This document shows, piece after piece, positions 52,055-62,600 of a stretch of DNA of 64,000 nucleotides (the stretch's first letter is position 1; each line of letters starts with the position of its first letter). The position numbers and the translations under genes were made by a program. The stretch is from Myxosarcina sp. GI1 (GTDB lineage Bacteria > Cyanobacteriota > Cyanobacteriia > Cyanobacteriales > Xenococcaceae): the NCBI RefSeq assembly GCF_000756305.1, contig NZ_JRFE01000015.1:155751-219750 (forward strand). The letters run 5' to 3'. The notes below the pieces were generated by a model, which had not been told where the DNA came from, did no database searches, and saw nothing but the letters and a program-made list of their open reading frames with translations.

Positions 52055-54703
52055 ATGTCTTTTAACCAAGGTTTTAATTTTTCTCGCTTCGCAATTTATC
52101 ATTCACGCCTCACCATTTGTGCCTGGTTAGCTGTAGCGATAGCAGGAATATTTGCTTTTAGTTCCCTGGAGTATGCCCTATTTCCCAACGTTACTTTCCC
52201 TGTAATAATAGTTCGCGCTAAAGCTAATTTAGAAACTGTATTAGACACCGAAGCTCGATTGACCGTACCTTTGGAAACCGCCGTAAATACTGTAGTAGGG
52301 CTACAACAGTCTACTTCTTATACATATTTGGGACAAACTGTTGTTAATTTATTGTTCGACACCAAAGTAGATTTAGAAACTGCGAATACAACCATCGAAC
52401 AGGCGATCGCGCCAGTAGAGCTTCCTGCTGCCACAGATATTGAAATAATTCCTTACAATCTCAATGAATCTACGGCAGTTAGTTACGTACTCGTTAGCGA
52501 TCGCTACGATTTAACAGAATTAACTCAAATTGCCCAAACCCAAATTGCTCCCGATCTCGATCGTTTACCAGGAGTGCAAAGAGTAGATATTCTCGGTGAT
52601 GCAAACTTTAACCTCACTACTTCGATTGATAATGCCAGCCTAATTCATTTCAATCGCCGTCAGGCGATCGCGCTTCAGGTGGTCAAACAGGCAGATGCCA
52701 ATACTTTAGAAATAGTCGAACTAGTAGCAACTGCTGTCGATCGCTTTAGAACTCAATTTGCAGATATCGAGCTAGTTCTGGCAGAAACTCAAGCTGACTA
52801 TATTCGTCAAGCAACCAAAGCTACCATTGAGGCTTTGTTAGGAGCCATTGTTTTAGCAGTAGTAGTAATTTATCCTTTTTTACGCAATTTACGAGCGACT
52901 TTAATCGCAGCGACTGCCATTCCCATATCTTTATTAGGCACGTTTATCGTTATGGCATTGGTAGGTTTCAAACTCGAAACCCTAACTTTATTAGCTTTAG
53001 CGTTAATTATTGGCATTATTATTGATGATGCGATCGTCGAAGTTGAAAATATCATGCGCCATCTAGAACATGGCAACACTATCAAACAAGCGGCACTACT
53101 AGCTACTGAAGAAATTGGTTTGACGGTGTCGGTTTCGACTTTAACTATTGTGGCGGTATTTTTGCCTATTGCCTTGATGGGTGGAACTTTAGGACAGTTT
53201 TTTCGACCTTTTGGTTTGACTATTTCGGCAGCAGTATTAACCTCGTTGCTAGTTGCCCGAACCCTAACTCCTGTTTTGGCAATATACTGGCTTACACCTA
53301 ATTCACCTCAAGCCAGAAATAGTAAAAATAATCGGTTAGTTAGAGGCTATAGCAATATATTAAGCTGGTCTTTAAATCATCGCCAGCAAGTAATGGGAAT
53401 TGCGATCGCTTCTTTAATTGCAGGTATTGCTTTAATTCCTTTAATTCCCCAAGGATTTTTACCAGAGCTAGATCGAGGGGAATTTAATATTTTTTATACT
53501 ACTCCCTTGCCTAATTTAGCGGACCGTATTGCCTCTCCTCAACCGAAACCGCAGCCAGATAATAGACCATCACAATTTGGCTGGTTGACTAAAATAGCCC
53601 GTTCTCCCGAAACAATTTTGTTACGTAAGACAATTGCAGTTGGCGAACAATTAGAAACGGTAGCGTTAAATAATCTCAATGTCGAGTCCGTTTATACCAT
53701 TGCAGGGGTAAGGGGCGAACCAAATAAAGGTAAACTCTACATTAAGCTCAAAAGCGATCGCGATTCGACCACCTCTCAAGTACAAGAAACACTCCGTACC
53801 GCTTTACCGCAAATCCCTAAAGTCATTATCAGTATTGAAGATATTGCTTTTGTAGAGACGGGTGAAGATAGTGCGGTCAAGATTGCTTTGGTAGGGGAAG
53901 ATTTAGAACGGCTTAGAACCAGTGCGATCGCTTTAAAAGAAAAGGTGGTACGGCTACCTGGATTTACCGACGTGCGAGTTACTAATGAAAACCCCAAACT
54001 GACTACAATCGTCCATCAAGACGGCAAACGAGTTACCTATCTTAATGCCAATCTAGCCAGCAACAAAGCCATTGGCGATGCTACACAAGAAGTAAGGAAG
54101 ATCGCCAAATCGATTTTACCTTCTGGTATCAGCCTCGATTTAGAGGGAGAATCGGCGAGAACCCGTAAAATTCTTGGAGAATTTGCCGTCACTTTGGTTT
54201 TATCGCTAATTTGTATGCTAATAGTTCTTTATTTTCCTTTTCGCCGCTGGTTAGAGCCAATGGTAGTCGGTCTATCGCTGCCGCTATCGATAGTAGGAGC
54301 CATGCTGGCTTTACTAATAACTCGAAGCGATTTTGGCATGATCTCCTTAATTGGCTTAATCTTTCTACTTGGCTTGTTAGATAAAAACGCAATTTTACTT
54401 TTAGATTACATCAATCGCTTGCGTAAATCTGGCATGGAGCGCACTCAAGCCATTTTAGAGACGGGGGTAGTGCGCCTGCGACCGATCTTTATGACTACTA
54501 TCTCCACAATTTTAGGAATGCTGCCCATTTCCCTTGGTTTGGGTGCGGGTTCGGAATTAAGACAGCCAATGGCGGTAGCGATTATTGGCGGCTTGATAAC
54601 TTCTTCTATATTGAGTTTAATTGTCGTTCCCGTACTTTATACCTTGCTGGAAGACTGGAATTTGCCAGCCAAGTCTATGCAAAAATCTAACCGATATTAC
54701 TAG
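52055..54703 (+). CDS. Short RND permease apparently lacking TolC-docking subdomains
   Basis: This 882-residue RND transporter keeps the 12-helix core, including GIIIDDAIVEVENIM (proton-relay Asp pair) and FLLGLLDKNAILLLDYIN (Lys). It is about 180 residues shorter than the normal pump in the same window. By-eye alignment shows two symmetric deletions. After GDANFNLTTSIDN (residues 181-193) the frame goes straight to IHFNRRQAIALQVVKQ, and after NENPKLTTIVHQ (residues about 645-656) straight to DGKRVTYLNANLASN. Both missing stretches are where the docking subdomains of AcrB sit. No adaptor gene adjoins it. I infer a TolC-independent transporter to the periplasm or membrane. Confidence 0.88.
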   Translation: MSFNQGFNFSRFAIYHSRLTICAWLAVAIAGIFAFSSLEYALFPNVTFPVIIVRAKANLETVLDTEARLTVPLETAVNTVVGLQQSTSYTYLGQTVVNLLFDTKVDLETANTTIEQAIAPVELPAATDIEIIPYNLNESTAVSYVLVSDRYDLTELTQIAQTQIAPDLDRLPGVQRVDILGDANFNLTTSIDNASLIHFNRRQAIALQVVKQADANTLEIVELVATAVDRFRTQFADIELVLAETQADYIRQATKATIEALLGAIVLAVVVIYPFLRNLRATLIAATAIPISLLGTFIVMALVGFKLETLTLLALALIIGIIIDDAIVEVENIMRHLEHGNTIKQAALLATEEIGLTVSVSTLTIVAVFLPIALMGGTLGQFFRPFGLTISAAVLTSLLVARTLTPVLAIYWLTPNSPQARNSKNNRLVRGYSNILSWSLNHRQQVMGIAIASLIAGIALIPLIPQGFLPELDRGEFNIFYTTPLPNLADRIASPQPKPQPDNRPSQFGWLTKIARSPETILLRKTIAVGEQLETVALNNLNVESVYTIAGVRGEPNKGKLYIKLKSDRDSTTSQVQETLRTALPQIPKVIISIEDIAFVETGEDSAVKIALVGEDLERLRTSAIALKEKVVRLPGFTDVRVTNENPKLTTIVHQDGKRVTYLNANLASNKAIGDATQEVRKIAKSILPSGISLDLEGESARTRKILGEFAVTLVLSLICMLIVLYFPFRRWLEPMVVGLSLPLSIVGAMLALLITRSDFGMISLIGLIFLLGLLDKNAILLLDYINRLRKSGMERTQAILETGVVRLRPIFMTTISTILGMLPISLGLGAGSELRQPMAVAIIGGLITSSILSLIVVPVLYTLLEDWNLPAKSMQKSNRYY

Positions 54704-54782
54704 CGATCGCTAGTAATAATCAATTGTCCGTACTTGATATAAAAGATCGAAGAAGCGATCGCCTCATTTACCTAAAATAAAG

Positions 54783-55454
54783 TCAAGTATTTTGTTCTAA
54801 ATTTTTCAACGAAATACTAGCTGCCTGGCTTACCTGTGGGTGAATATCTTTAGCTAAAAATTTGAGTGCGGAGATGCTTTTTTCAGTATTGAAATTGCCC
54901 AAAGCTTCGGCAAGTCGCTGTCTGACCAACCAATCTTCCGAACCTGCAAAATCAAGAATGCGATCTACTGACTCGGTGGCTTTAATTTCACCTAAAGCTG
55001 CGATCGCAGCCTGTTGCAAAATTATTTCTTCACTGTCTAAAGCCTGCAATAAAACTTCTTTAGCTCTAATGTCTTTTAAATTCCCTAAAGAAACCGCAGC
55101 ACTAAAGCGTACCAACCAGTTAGTATCTTCATAAAAAGCTCTAACTAAAGGTTCAAAAGCTCGAATATCTCCTAGATAACCTAAAGCACCTGCCGCATCA
55201 GCACGAATTCCATAGTCTTCATCGGCTTTTAACAGATTGACTAAAATCGGATAGCATTCAGGTGTTGGTTTGACTCCTAAAGCAAATACCGCCATCGATC
55301 GCACTGGTAAAATTTCGTCGTCAAGCACCTTTTTGATCAGCGGTACTGCATCTTCGGGAGCAACTTGTCTTAAAGAGGTTAGAGCGAGTAAACGATCTTT
55401 AGAGTTTGGGCTTTCTAGCTGATTGGCGATTTTATCTAAATCTGGTTGTTCCAT
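54783..55454 (-). CDS. HEAT-repeat protein (PBS-lyase-like/NblB-like)
   Basis: This 223-residue alpha-solenoid has six or so HEAT units of about 30 residues, such as PVRSMAVFALGVKPTPECYP, GIRADAAGALGYLGDIRAFE and WLVRFSAAVSLGNLKDIRAK. The pattern is that of cyanobacterial PBS-lyase HEAT proteins, which include bilin lyases CpcE/F and the phycobilisome-degradation factor NblB. The specific role cannot be assigned. The ATG at 55454 is used; another ATG lies eight codons upstream. It faces psbC from the same strand, downstream of its terminator. Confidence 0.85.
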   Translation of the reverse strand: MEQPDLDKIANQLESPNSKDRLLALTSLRQVAPEDAVPLIKKVLDDEILPVRSMAVFALGVKPTPECYPILVNLLKADEDYGIRADAAGALGYLGDIRAFEPLVRAFYEDTNWLVRFSAAVSLGNLKDIRAKEVLLQALDSEEIILQQAAIAALGEIKATESVDRILDFAGSEDWLVRQRLAEALGNFNTEKSISALKFLAKDIHPQVSQAASISLKNLEQNT

Positions 55455-55548
55455 AGTCGATCTATACTGACTTATCATATTTAAACAGTAGACGATTCTC
55501 GATGAATAATGTAGATTTGAATCGCTAAATACCAGAATTTTTGCAATA

Positions 55549-55580
55549 AATAAGCTCCCGTAAAACAGCGGGAGCTTATT
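55549..55580. terminator. Terminator of the psbD-psbC operon
   Basis: AATAAGCTCCCG (55549-55560) pairs perfectly with CGGGAGCTTATT (55569-55580) around TAAAACAG. It lies about 50 bases beyond the psbC stop codon on the minus strand and is followed on both sides by A/T-rich sequence. It should strongly end the highly transcribed psbDC message. Confidence 0.88.
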
Positions 55581-55628
55581 TATTTGTCTAGCCTGTATTA
55601 AACCGACAAAAATAAATTAAATTGTCAA

Positions 55629-57011
55629 TCAGTCTAAATCGGGCATACTCAATACGGGTTCGGTTTCGCGGTTGATACCTTTTTCAAAACCTGCTACAGC
55701 CGCTCTAGCGCGTCCTGCGTGCCACCAGTGTCCGACTAGGAAGAAGAAAGCCATGACGAACTGGAACGCAGCCAACCATTGACGGATGTTGACAAAGTTA
55801 AAGGAGTTAGACTCGGTAATAATACCACCAACAGCATTAATCGAAGCGTTGGGAGCATGAGTCATGTATTCAGCAGCACGACGTAGTTGCCAGGGCTGAA
55901 TATCATTTCTAACTTTGTCGAGGTCGATGCCGTTAGGACCGCGCATGGGTTCTAACCAGGGACCGCGAAAATCCCAAAAGCGCATGGTTTCTCCACCAAG
56001 AATAATTTCACCAGTGGGAGAACGCATTAGGTACTTACCAAGTCCCGTGGGACCTTGAGAAGAACCAATGTTCGCGCCCATTTTTTGGTCGCGAGCTAAA
56101 AAGAGAAAAGACTGTGCTTGAGATGCTTCGGCGTTAGTAGGTCCATAAAACTCACTGGGATAAGCAGTGTTATTGAACCAAATAAAACAAGCAGCAATAA
56201 AGGACATAAAAGATACAGCAGCGAGGCTGTAGGAAAGATATGCCTCACCAGACCAAATTAAAGCGCGGCGCGCCCAACCAAAGGGCTTGGTAAGAATGTG
56301 GAAAATGCCGCCAAAAATACAGATCAAGCCGACCCAAATGTGACCGCCAATAATATCTTCCATATTATCGACACCAACAATCCAACCTTCGCCACCAAAA
56401 GGAGCAGAAGTTAAATAACCAAAGATTGTTGCTGGATTGAGAGTTGGGTTGGAGATCACTCTAACATCACCACCACCTGGCGCCCAAGTGTCATAAACGC
56501 CACCGAAGAACATGGCTTTAAAAACTAACAGTAAAGCACCACAGCCTAGCAGAATTAGGTGATAGCCAATAATGTTAGTCATTTGGTCTTTGTCTTTCCA
56601 GTCTTGACTAAAGAAGCTAGAGTATTCTTCTAAAGTATCTGGACCGCGAAGGGCATGATAGATACCGCCCAAACCAAGAACGGCTGAAGAAATTAGGTGT
56701 AAGACACCAATTACAAAATAAGGATAGGTATCGATAACTTCTCCACCAGGACCTACTCCCCAACCTAGTGTAGCCAGGTGAGGAATCAAGATCATTCCTT
56801 GCTCGTACATGGGTTTTTCTGGTACGTAATGGGCGACTTCAAAAATAGTCATCGCACCAGCCCAAAATACGATCAAGCCTGCGTGAGCGACATGCGCTCC
56901 AAGAAGTTTACCTGAGAGATTAATTAGTCGTGCGTTACCAGCCCACCAGGCATAACCTGTAGTGTCTTGGTCGCGACCGCCTGCAAAAGCGGGATTAGAG
57001 AGCGTTACCAC
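55629..57011 (-). CDS. psbC: Photosystem II CP43 chlorophyll protein
   Basis: CP43 is the six-helix inner antenna of photosystem II. It binds chlorophylls and contributes ligands to the oxygen-evolving cluster. The sequence is canonical: [19 protein letters not shown] at the start, the Mn-cluster loop [20 protein letters not shown], and an end at SMPDLD. The start is the GTG at 57011, giving 460 residues. It has an AGGAGG site nine bases upstream and lies inside the 3' end of psbD, overlapping by 17 bases. This coupled start is conserved in cyanobacteria and chloroplasts. Confidence 0.97.
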   Translation of the reverse strand: MVTLSNPAFAGGRDQDTTGYAWWAGNARLINLSGKLLGAHVAHAGLIVFWAGAMTIFEVAHYVPEKPMYEQGMILIPHLATLGWGVGPGGEVIDTYPYFVIGVLHLISSAVLGLGGIYHALRGPDTLEEYSSFFSQDWKDKDQMTNIIGYHLILLGCGALLLVFKAMFFGGVYDTWAPGGGDVRVISNPTLNPATIFGYLTSAPFGGEGWIVGVDNMEDIIGGHIWVGLICIFGGIFHILTKPFGWARRALIWSGEAYLSYSLAAVSFMSFIAACFIWFNNTAYPSEFYGPTNAEASQAQSFLFLARDQKMGANIGSSQGPTGLGKYLMRSPTGEIILGGETMRFWDFRGPWLEPMRGPNGIDLDKVRNDIQPWQLRRAAEYMTHAPNASINAVGGIITESNSFNFVNIRQWLAAFQFVMAFFFLVGHWWHAGRARAAVAGFEKGINRETEPVLSMPDLD

Positions 57012-58053
57012 GTGGTAGTACCTCCTCTGGGAATTCAAATCTTTGATGTGGTTGGTCTTGTTTTGCCATCCATGCTCTTAGACCTTCATTGAGCAGAATG
57101 TTTTTCGTATAGAAAGTTTCAAATTCTGGGTCTTCTGCCGCTCTCAACTCTTGAGAGACAAAGTCATAGGCTCTGAGGTTGAGGGCGATGCCGATGATGC
57201 CGATACTCGCCATCCATAGTCCCGTTACCGGTACGAACAGCATGAAGAAGTGTAGCCAGCGTTTGTTGGAAAAGGCAATGCCAAATATCTGCGACCAGAA
57301 TCTGTTTGCCGTTACCATACTGTAGGTTTCTTCTGACTGAGTCGGCTCGAAGGCTCTAAAGGTGTTAGAACCGTCTCCATCTTCAAACAGGGTGTTTTCC
57401 ACTGTCGCTCCGTGGATCGCACAGAGTAAGGCTCCTCCCAACACTCCTGCTACTCCCATCATGTGGAATGGGTTGAGGGTGAAGTTGTGGAATCCTTGTA
57501 CGAACAGAATAAAGCGGAAGATTCCTGCTACTCCAAAGCTGGGTGCGAAGAACCAGCTCGATTGTCCTAATGGATAGAGTAAGAAGACCGAGACGAATAC
57601 GGCGATTGGGGCGCTAAAGGCGATGGCGTTGTAGGGTCTGATTCCTACTAAGCGCGAAATTTCAAACTGACGCAGCATAAAGCCTATCAGTGCGAAGGCT
57701 CCATGTAGTGCCACAAATGTCCACAAGCCGCCGACTTGACACCAACGGGCAAAGCTCCAGTTGGCTTCAGGTCCCCATAAGAATAATAGGGAGTGTCCCA
57801 TGCTGTCTGCCGGAGTGGATACGGCTACGGTTAAAAAGTTACAGCCTTCGAGGTAGGAACTGGCTAGACCGTGAGTGTACCAGGAGGTCACGAAAGTGGT
57901 TCCTGTCAGCCAGCCGCCTAATGCCATGTAGGCGCAGGGAAATAATAGAATTCCCGACCACCCGACGAAGACGAAGCGATCGCGCTTGAGCCAGTCGTCG
58001 ATGATGTCAAACCATCCTCGCGACGCTGGGGCGCGTCCTACTGCTATTGTCAT
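56995..58053 (-). CDS. psbD: Photosystem II D2 reaction centre protein
   Basis: D2 pairs with D1 to hold P680, the quinone QA and the redox cofactors of photosystem II in the thylakoid membrane. The 352-residue protein is canonical: [69 protein letters not shown] and the carboxyl end [20 protein letters not shown] lies about ten bases ahead of the ATG. It is the first gene of the psbDC operon and overlaps psbC. Confidence 0.98.
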   Translation of the reverse strand: MTIAVGRAPASRGWFDIIDDWLKRDRFVFVGWSGILLFPCAYMALGGWLTGTTFVTSWYTHGLASSYLEGCNFLTVAVSTPADSMGHSLLFLWGPEANWSFARWCQVGGLWTFVALHGAFALIGFMLRQFEISRLVGIRPYNAIAFSAPIAVFVSVFLLYPLGQSSWFFAPSFGVAGIFRFILFVQGFHNFTLNPFHMMGVAGVLGGALLCAIHGATVENTLFEDGDGSNTFRAFEPTQSEETYSMVTANRFWSQIFGIAFSNKRWLHFFMLFVPVTGLWMASIGIIGIALNLRAYDFVSQELRAAEDPEFETFYTKNILLNEGLRAWMAKQDQPHQRFEFPEEVLPRGNAL

Positions 58054-58565
58054 ATTTTTTAATCCTCTTGTTTGAATCTACAAACTGTGAGATTTTTCAT
58101 TAATGTGCGCGCTCGTCATGACTCGGACAGTGCGATCGACGAACGATTGTAATGAACTGTCAAGTTTTATAAAATTCTACCTTCTTAAGGGTAGGATTCT
58201 TATATATTTAGGCAAGTTTGCGCTTGGATTCATTTACTTTGTGCGCTTTGGTTGTTTGCCAGACGCAGCATTTTTTAAAATAGCACGAAACTAGCGTACA
58301 TTAGGGCAAATCTCAAGCTTTAGCCCTAAAATCCATAGCGCGAAAGCATGAATCATCATTTATATAATTATTAGCAAAAATTTAACAAATTAACATAAAT
58401 TTTCTCATAATTTAATATTATTTAATTATTGACGCAAAAAGAGACAGTCTCATAGGTGGCGCGAGCTATTACTAACCTCCAATAATCCTCCAATAATTAA
58501 TATTAGTAAAATAAGTCGAGCACAATGAGACAATAGACTCGACCGTATTCTTATTGCAACTGGTA
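58054..58565. promoter_or_regulatory. psbD leader and psbD/ycf4 divergent promoter region
   Basis: About 510 bases with no supported gene. The minus-strand psbD leader includes AAGAGGA just before the ATG and a TTGACA-like hexamer (plus strand TGTCAA at about 58158-58163). Further upstream, CTACCTTCTTAAGGGTAG (58177-58194) is an imperfect palindrome that could be an operator or mRNA hairpin. The right part is AT-rich and serves ycf4. Confidence 0.5.
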
Positions 58566-59117
58566 ATGATAGACAACAGCAACGTATTTCGTCAGAATAT
58601 TTTGGGTTCTCGTCGATTTAGTAACTTTTTTTGGGCAGTCGCCGTATCTGTAGGCGGCACGGGATTTTTACTAGCAGGACTGTCTAGTTACCTGAAGACT
58701 AACTTATTAATTGTTTCCGATCCTACAGGGTTGCAGTTTATTCCCCAGGGAATCGCTTTGAGCTTTTACGGTGTAGTGGGTTTGCTGCTAGCAATTTATC
58801 TTTGGCTTCTGGTTGTTTGGAATGTTGGCAGTGGCTACAACGAGTTTAATAAAAAAACGGGGAAAATTAAAATTTTTCGTCGGGGTTTTCCAGGAAAAAA
58901 TCGAGAAGTTGAGATAGAAATACCGATAGAAGAAGTTCAGTCAGTTAAAGCTGAAATTAGAGAAGGACTAAATCCCAAGCGAAGTCTGTATTTAAAAGCC
59001 AAAAAAAGAAGAGATATTCCTCTAACGCGTGTCGGCGAACCGATCGCCCTATCAAAGTTAGAAAATCAGGGTGCAGAGCTAGCTAAATTTTTGGAAGTTC
59101 CCTTAGAGGGGTTGTAA
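58566..59117 (+). CDS. ycf4: Photosystem I assembly protein Ycf4
   Basis: Ycf4 is a thylakoid protein that helps assemble photosystem I. The 183-residue protein (from the ATG at 58566) has two membrane helices at about residues 20-45 and 60-90 (FFWAVAVSVGGTGFLLAGLSS and SFYGVVGLLLAIYLWLLVVW). A soluble domain follows with NVGSGYNEFNKKTGKIKIFRRGFPGKNR, a Ycf4 hallmark. A TTG four codons upstream is also open. It is divergent from psbD. Confidence 0.93.
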   Translation: MIDNSNVFRQNILGSRRFSNFFWAVAVSVGGTGFLLAGLSSYLKTNLLIVSDPTGLQFIPQGIALSFYGVVGLLLAIYLWLLVVWNVGSGYNEFNKKTGKIKIFRRGFPGKNREVEIEIPIEEVQSVKAEIREGLNPKRSLYLKAKKRRDIPLTRVGEPIALSKLENQGAELAKFLEVPLEGL

Positions 59118-59231
59118 CATCAAAGATTTTTTAGATTGACCATCTTACTAAAGTGAAAGTAGTTAAGTTAAAACAGTTAATTTAGATTATGACTTAAAAT
59201 TTAGTGTTGTAAGTAACAAAAATTACAAAAA

Positions 59232-59975
59232 ATGACCGACAAAACCAAAGTTTGGGCAATTGCTCTAATTTTACTAATTTCGATTGGTGCTTTTACGCTC
59301 GGTGGCTGTACTACATCAGCAACGGATGTCTCCGAAACCTCATCATCTGATAATCTGACAACAAAGCAATCTCAACAGGCAATCGCGCCACAGCAAAATA
59401 TGACTAATCTACCTCAACTAGAAGGAATGGCAACAGTAGAGCTTACCGTTAATGGTTCGCCCATACTTATAGAAGTTAATGGTAACGAAGCTCCCGTAAC
59501 TGCTGGTAATTTTGTCGATTTAGTAGAAAGGGGCGTGTATGATGGACTGGTATTTCATCGCGTTATCCCTGGTTTTGTAGCGCAAGGAGGCGATCCCCAG
59601 GGTAAAGATCCCAATTTTAAAGGAACTTTGGGAACTGGCGGCTTTGTCGATCCCGAAACGGGTAAAGAGCGTAGAATACCTTTAGAAATCAAACTAGATG
59701 GTGAAGGCGAACCTACCTACAGCAAAGCAGGTTTGCCTTCTCAATCGGTGACTCTCAATCACGATCGCGGCGTAATCGCAATGGCGCGGTCGGCAATGCC
59801 AGATTCAGCTTCTTCGCAGTTTTACATTGCCCTGGAAGACCTAGAATCTTTAGATGGCGACTATGCCGTATTTGGCAAAGTAACTTCGGGTATGGACGTA
59901 GTAGATAGCATTAGCCAAGGCGATCGCATCGAAACAGCCAAAGTTGTTGAAGGTGCAGACAATCTCAAACGCTAA
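59232..59975 (+). CDS. Cyclophilin-type peptidyl-prolyl isomerase lipoprotein
   Basis: This 247-residue prolyl isomerase has a lipoprotein signal with lipobox LGGC at about residues 23-26, so it should be anchored in the periplasm or thylakoid lumen. A Ser/Thr/Gln-rich linker leads to the cyclophilin domain with [49 protein letters not shown] and [16 protein letters not shown]. An insertion (residues about 130-165) is common in cyanobacterial members. The next gene overlaps its 3' end by about 20-30 bases. Confidence 0.92.
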   Translation: MTDKTKVWAIALILLISIGAFTLGGCTTSATDVSETSSSDNLTTKQSQQAIAPQQNMTNLPQLEGMATVELTVNGSPILIEVNGNEAPVTAGNFVDLVERGVYDGLVFHRVIPGFVAQGGDPQGKDPNFKGTLGTGGFVDPETGKERRIPLEIKLDGEGEPTYSKAGLPSQSVTLNHDRGVIAMARSAMPDSASSQFYIALEDLESLDGDYAVFGKVTSGMDVVDSISQGDRIETAKVVEGADNLKR

Positions 59976-61092
59976 AACCAGCGATTCTCAAGCGGTAGTA
60001 GTAACGGGGATGGGTTTATTGACCTGTCTCGGTTCGCTACAGCAGAGTTGGCAGAGTTTATTGGCGGGTAAATCGGGAATAAAATTCATTCAGCCTTTTG
60101 CCGGACTGCCATTCTATCCTCTAGGAGCGATCGCTCCCAAACCGATTGAGATCTCTACTATTACCGAACCAATTGTAGCCGCAGCACTTGCCGATGCTAA
60201 CCTCAAACTTCCCTTGCCAGACTGCGCCGTAGTCATCGGTTCGAGTCGTGGGTGTCAGGCAAATTGGGAGCGATATAATGCTGCTAACTGGTTAGAAACT
60301 TTACCCCATCAGCCAGCGATCGCTACAGCCAGATATCTCCAAACTACTGCACCAGTTTTGGCACCGATGGCAGCTTGCGCCACGGGAATTTGGGCGATCG
60401 CCAGAGGCTACGAATTAGTAGCTACTAATCGCTGTCAGAGAGCGGTTGTCGGTGCAGTAGAAGCTCCCATCACCAGACTAACCCTCGCAGCTTTCGAGCG
60501 CATGGGGGCGTTAGCTGCTACAGGCTGTTTTCCTTTCGATCGGCAAAGAGAAGGATTGGTTTTGGGAGAAGGTGGTGCAGTGTTAGTTATGGAAACAGCA
60601 GCTTTAGCTCGCAGTCGTAGAGCGAGAGTTTACGGCGAAATACTGGGCTTTGGTTTATCTTGCGACGCACATCATATTAGTTCCCTGGATATTAGTAATC
60701 GAGCAGCTTACCAAGCTGTCAAACAGTGTCTGTCTCGCAGTCAGATAGAAGCAAAAACAGTCGATTTAATTCACGCTCATGGTACGGGAACTGAGCTAAA
60801 CGATCGCCGCGAAGCCAAAATAATCGAGCATCTATTTGCACCAGAAGTAGCCGTAACCGCCACCAAAGGAGCGACGGGACATACTTTAGGGGCATCTAGT
60901 GCCATATCTACTGCTCTTACTCTAATGGCGATTTCTCAAAGTATTCAACCCGCCTGTATCGGTTTACAACAGCCAGAGTGCGAGCTAAATTTTGTAACCA
61001 AACCACGCCAAAAGCAAATAAATAGCGCTCTTTGTTTTAGCTTTGGCTTTGGCGGACAAAATGCCGTATTAGCAGTAGGAAAATATGAGTAG
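59953..61092 (+). CDS. Beta-ketoacyl-ACP synthase II-like enzyme
   Basis: This KAS-fold condensing enzyme has the Cys-His-His triad of FabF: nucleophile Cys in [15 protein letters not shown], first His in [18 protein letters not shown] and second His in [23 protein letters not shown] closes the protein. At about 380 residues it is slightly short, and several family blocks are replaced ([11 protein letters not shown]), so it may be a specialised KAS paralogue for an atypical acyl chain. The start is a non-ATG codon inside the 3' end of the cyclophilin gene: TTG at 59944 or 59947 or GTG at 59953, since the first ATG would cut the conserved VVVTGMG. Confidence 0.85.
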   Translation: MQTISNAKTSDSQAVVVTGMGLLTCLGSLQQSWQSLLAGKSGIKFIQPFAGLPFYPLGAIAPKPIEISTITEPIVAAALADANLKLPLPDCAVVIGSSRGCQANWERYNAANWLETLPHQPAIATARYLQTTAPVLAPMAACATGIWAIARGYELVATNRCQRAVVGAVEAPITRLTLAAFERMGALAATGCFPFDRQREGLVLGEGGAVLVMETAALARSRRARVYGEILGFGLSCDAHHISSLDISNRAAYQAVKQCLSRSQIEAKTVDLIHAHGTGTELNDRREAKIIEHLFAPEVAVTATKGATGHTLGASSAISTALTLMAISQSIQPACIGLQQPECELNFVTKPRQKQINSALCFSFGFGGQNAVLAVGKYE

Positions 61093-61107
61093 CGAGTAGC
61101 AAGTAGC
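61087..61107. repeat. Short tandem heptamer repeat (GAGTAGC)
   Basis: GAGTAGC, GAGTAGC and AAGTAGC follow one another directly, spanning the stop codon of the ketoacyl synthase gene. It is a cyanobacterial STRR-type heptamer; a different one lies at 37061. Confidence 0.7.
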
Positions 61108-61262
61108 CTTCTGACCTCTGCCTTCGTTAGGTGATTAACATTCGTTAACTATCTGCGATAAACTCGGCAATATGTTGCAAAATATACCCTTAGTAGCCCA
61201 AATAATCGCTTTCGTGGCATAAAAACAAGTTAATCAAGTCAAAGTTATATATAAAAAATCTA

Positions 61263-62339
61263 ATGGTAGATAGCTTAAAAAAACCTAAGTCTGAGGAAAT
61301 GCGCCCTGGAGTCAAGTCTCCAGCCGCCGAAACGATTCTCACACCTCGTTTTTATACTACAGATTTCGAGGAAATGGCAGAAATGGATATTTCTGTCAAC
61401 GAAGAAGAATTAAGAGCTATTCTCGAAGAATTCCGCGTCGATTACAATCGCCACCACTTTGTACGCGATGAAGAATTTAATCGCTCTTGGGATAACATCG
61501 ACGGTGAAACTCGCAAACTGTTTGTAGAATTTCTCGAACGTTCCTGTACGGCTGAATTTTCTGGCTTTTTACTTTACAAAGAATTGGGTAGAAGATTAAA
61601 AGGCAAAAACCCCCTTCTTGCAGAAATTTTTAATTTGATGTCGCGTGATGAAGCTCGTCATGCAGGTTTTCTCAATAAAGCTCTATCTGACTTCAATCTG
61701 ACTCTCGATTTGAGCTTTCTCACTAAAAGCCGCAAGTATACTTTCTTTAAACCCAAGTTTATTTTTTACGCCACCTATCTTTCAGAAAAAATCGGCTACT
61801 GGCGTTATATCACCATCTATCGGCATTTAGAACAGCATCCCGAAGACAGAATTTATCCCATCTTTCGTTTCTTTGAAAACTGGTGTCAAGATGAAAACCG
61901 TCACGGAGACTTCTTTGATGCCATTATGAGAGCGCAACCGCAGTTTTTAAACGATTGGAAAGCTAGATTGTGGTGTCGTTTCTTTTTGCTGTCGGTATTT
62001 GCCACGATGTATCTTAATGACATTCAGCGTTCTGGATTTTATGCTTCTATAGGTTTAGATGCTAGAGAATACGATAAAGAAGTAATCGAGAAAACTAACG
62101 ACACTGCCGGTCGAGTTTTTCCGATAATTCTCGATGTCCAACATCCAGAATTTTATTCAAGATTAGAAACCTGTATTGAAAATAACGACAAACTTAGAGC
62201 GATCGACAATTCCAGTTCGCCCAAACCAATTAAGTTGCTGCGTAAGCTTCCTGGCTATGTTTCTAATGGTTGGCAGTTTTTGAAACTATACCTAATTAAA
62301 CCAATTTCTGTAGAGAATTTAGCAGGAACCGTTCGTTAA
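61263..62339 (+). CDS. acsF: Mg-protoporphyrin IX monomethyl ester oxidative cyclase
   Basis: AcsF makes the fifth ring of chlorophyll, converting Mg-protoporphyrin monomethyl ester to protochlorophyllide with oxygen. The 358-residue protein is the diiron ferritin-like type: the metal ligands lie in [32 protein letters not shown] and [44 protein letters not shown] and [12 protein letters not shown] are further family blocks. It is the aerobic form. A terminator follows. Confidence 0.97.
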   Translation: MVDSLKKPKSEEMRPGVKSPAAETILTPRFYTTDFEEMAEMDISVNEEELRAILEEFRVDYNRHHFVRDEEFNRSWDNIDGETRKLFVEFLERSCTAEFSGFLLYKELGRRLKGKNPLLAEIFNLMSRDEARHAGFLNKALSDFNLTLDLSFLTKSRKYTFFKPKFIFYATYLSEKIGYWRYITIYRHLEQHPEDRIYPIFRFFENWCQDENRHGDFFDAIMRAQPQFLNDWKARLWCRFFLLSVFATMYLNDIQRSGFYASIGLDAREYDKEVIEKTNDTAGRVFPIILDVQHPEFYSRLETCIENNDKLRAIDNSSSPKPIKLLRKLPGYVSNGWQFLKLYLIKPISVENLAGTVR

Positions 62340-62372
62340 AGCGAGTGAGTCTAGTTTTGGTTTCCTAGCTTC

Positions 62373-62396
62373 AAAGTTCCGTTAGCGCGGAACTTT
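62373..62396 (+). terminator. Rho-independent terminator of acsF
   Basis: AAAGTTCCG (62373-62381) pairs with CGGAACTTT (62388-62396) around TTAGCG and runs into TTTA. It lies 34 bases after the stop. Confidence 0.85.
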
Positions 62397-62600
62397 TTTA
62401 ATTTTTCAGATGGAAGCTTAAAGGAGCCAGGACCTAACTCTCGTAAAAATGAGAATTAGTAATTTTTCTTATGTTTTGACAAAAATTGCTTTCATGATTG
62501 TTATCTTTGAATGTAGGTTTAAGATTATCTATCAAAGTTATAAATAATTTTTATAGACGATCTAAACTAAATAAGCAGTAGTATTTAAGGAAAGATTGCA

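Noticed and set aside
52055..54703. Frameshifted or decayed full-length RND gene
   Set aside because: The frame is intact, both membrane halves and the proton relay are conserved, and the two losses match each other.
58103..58294. 63-codon frame upstream of psbD
   Set aside because: It lies in the psbD leader, on the opposite strand, with no family resemblance; likely chance.
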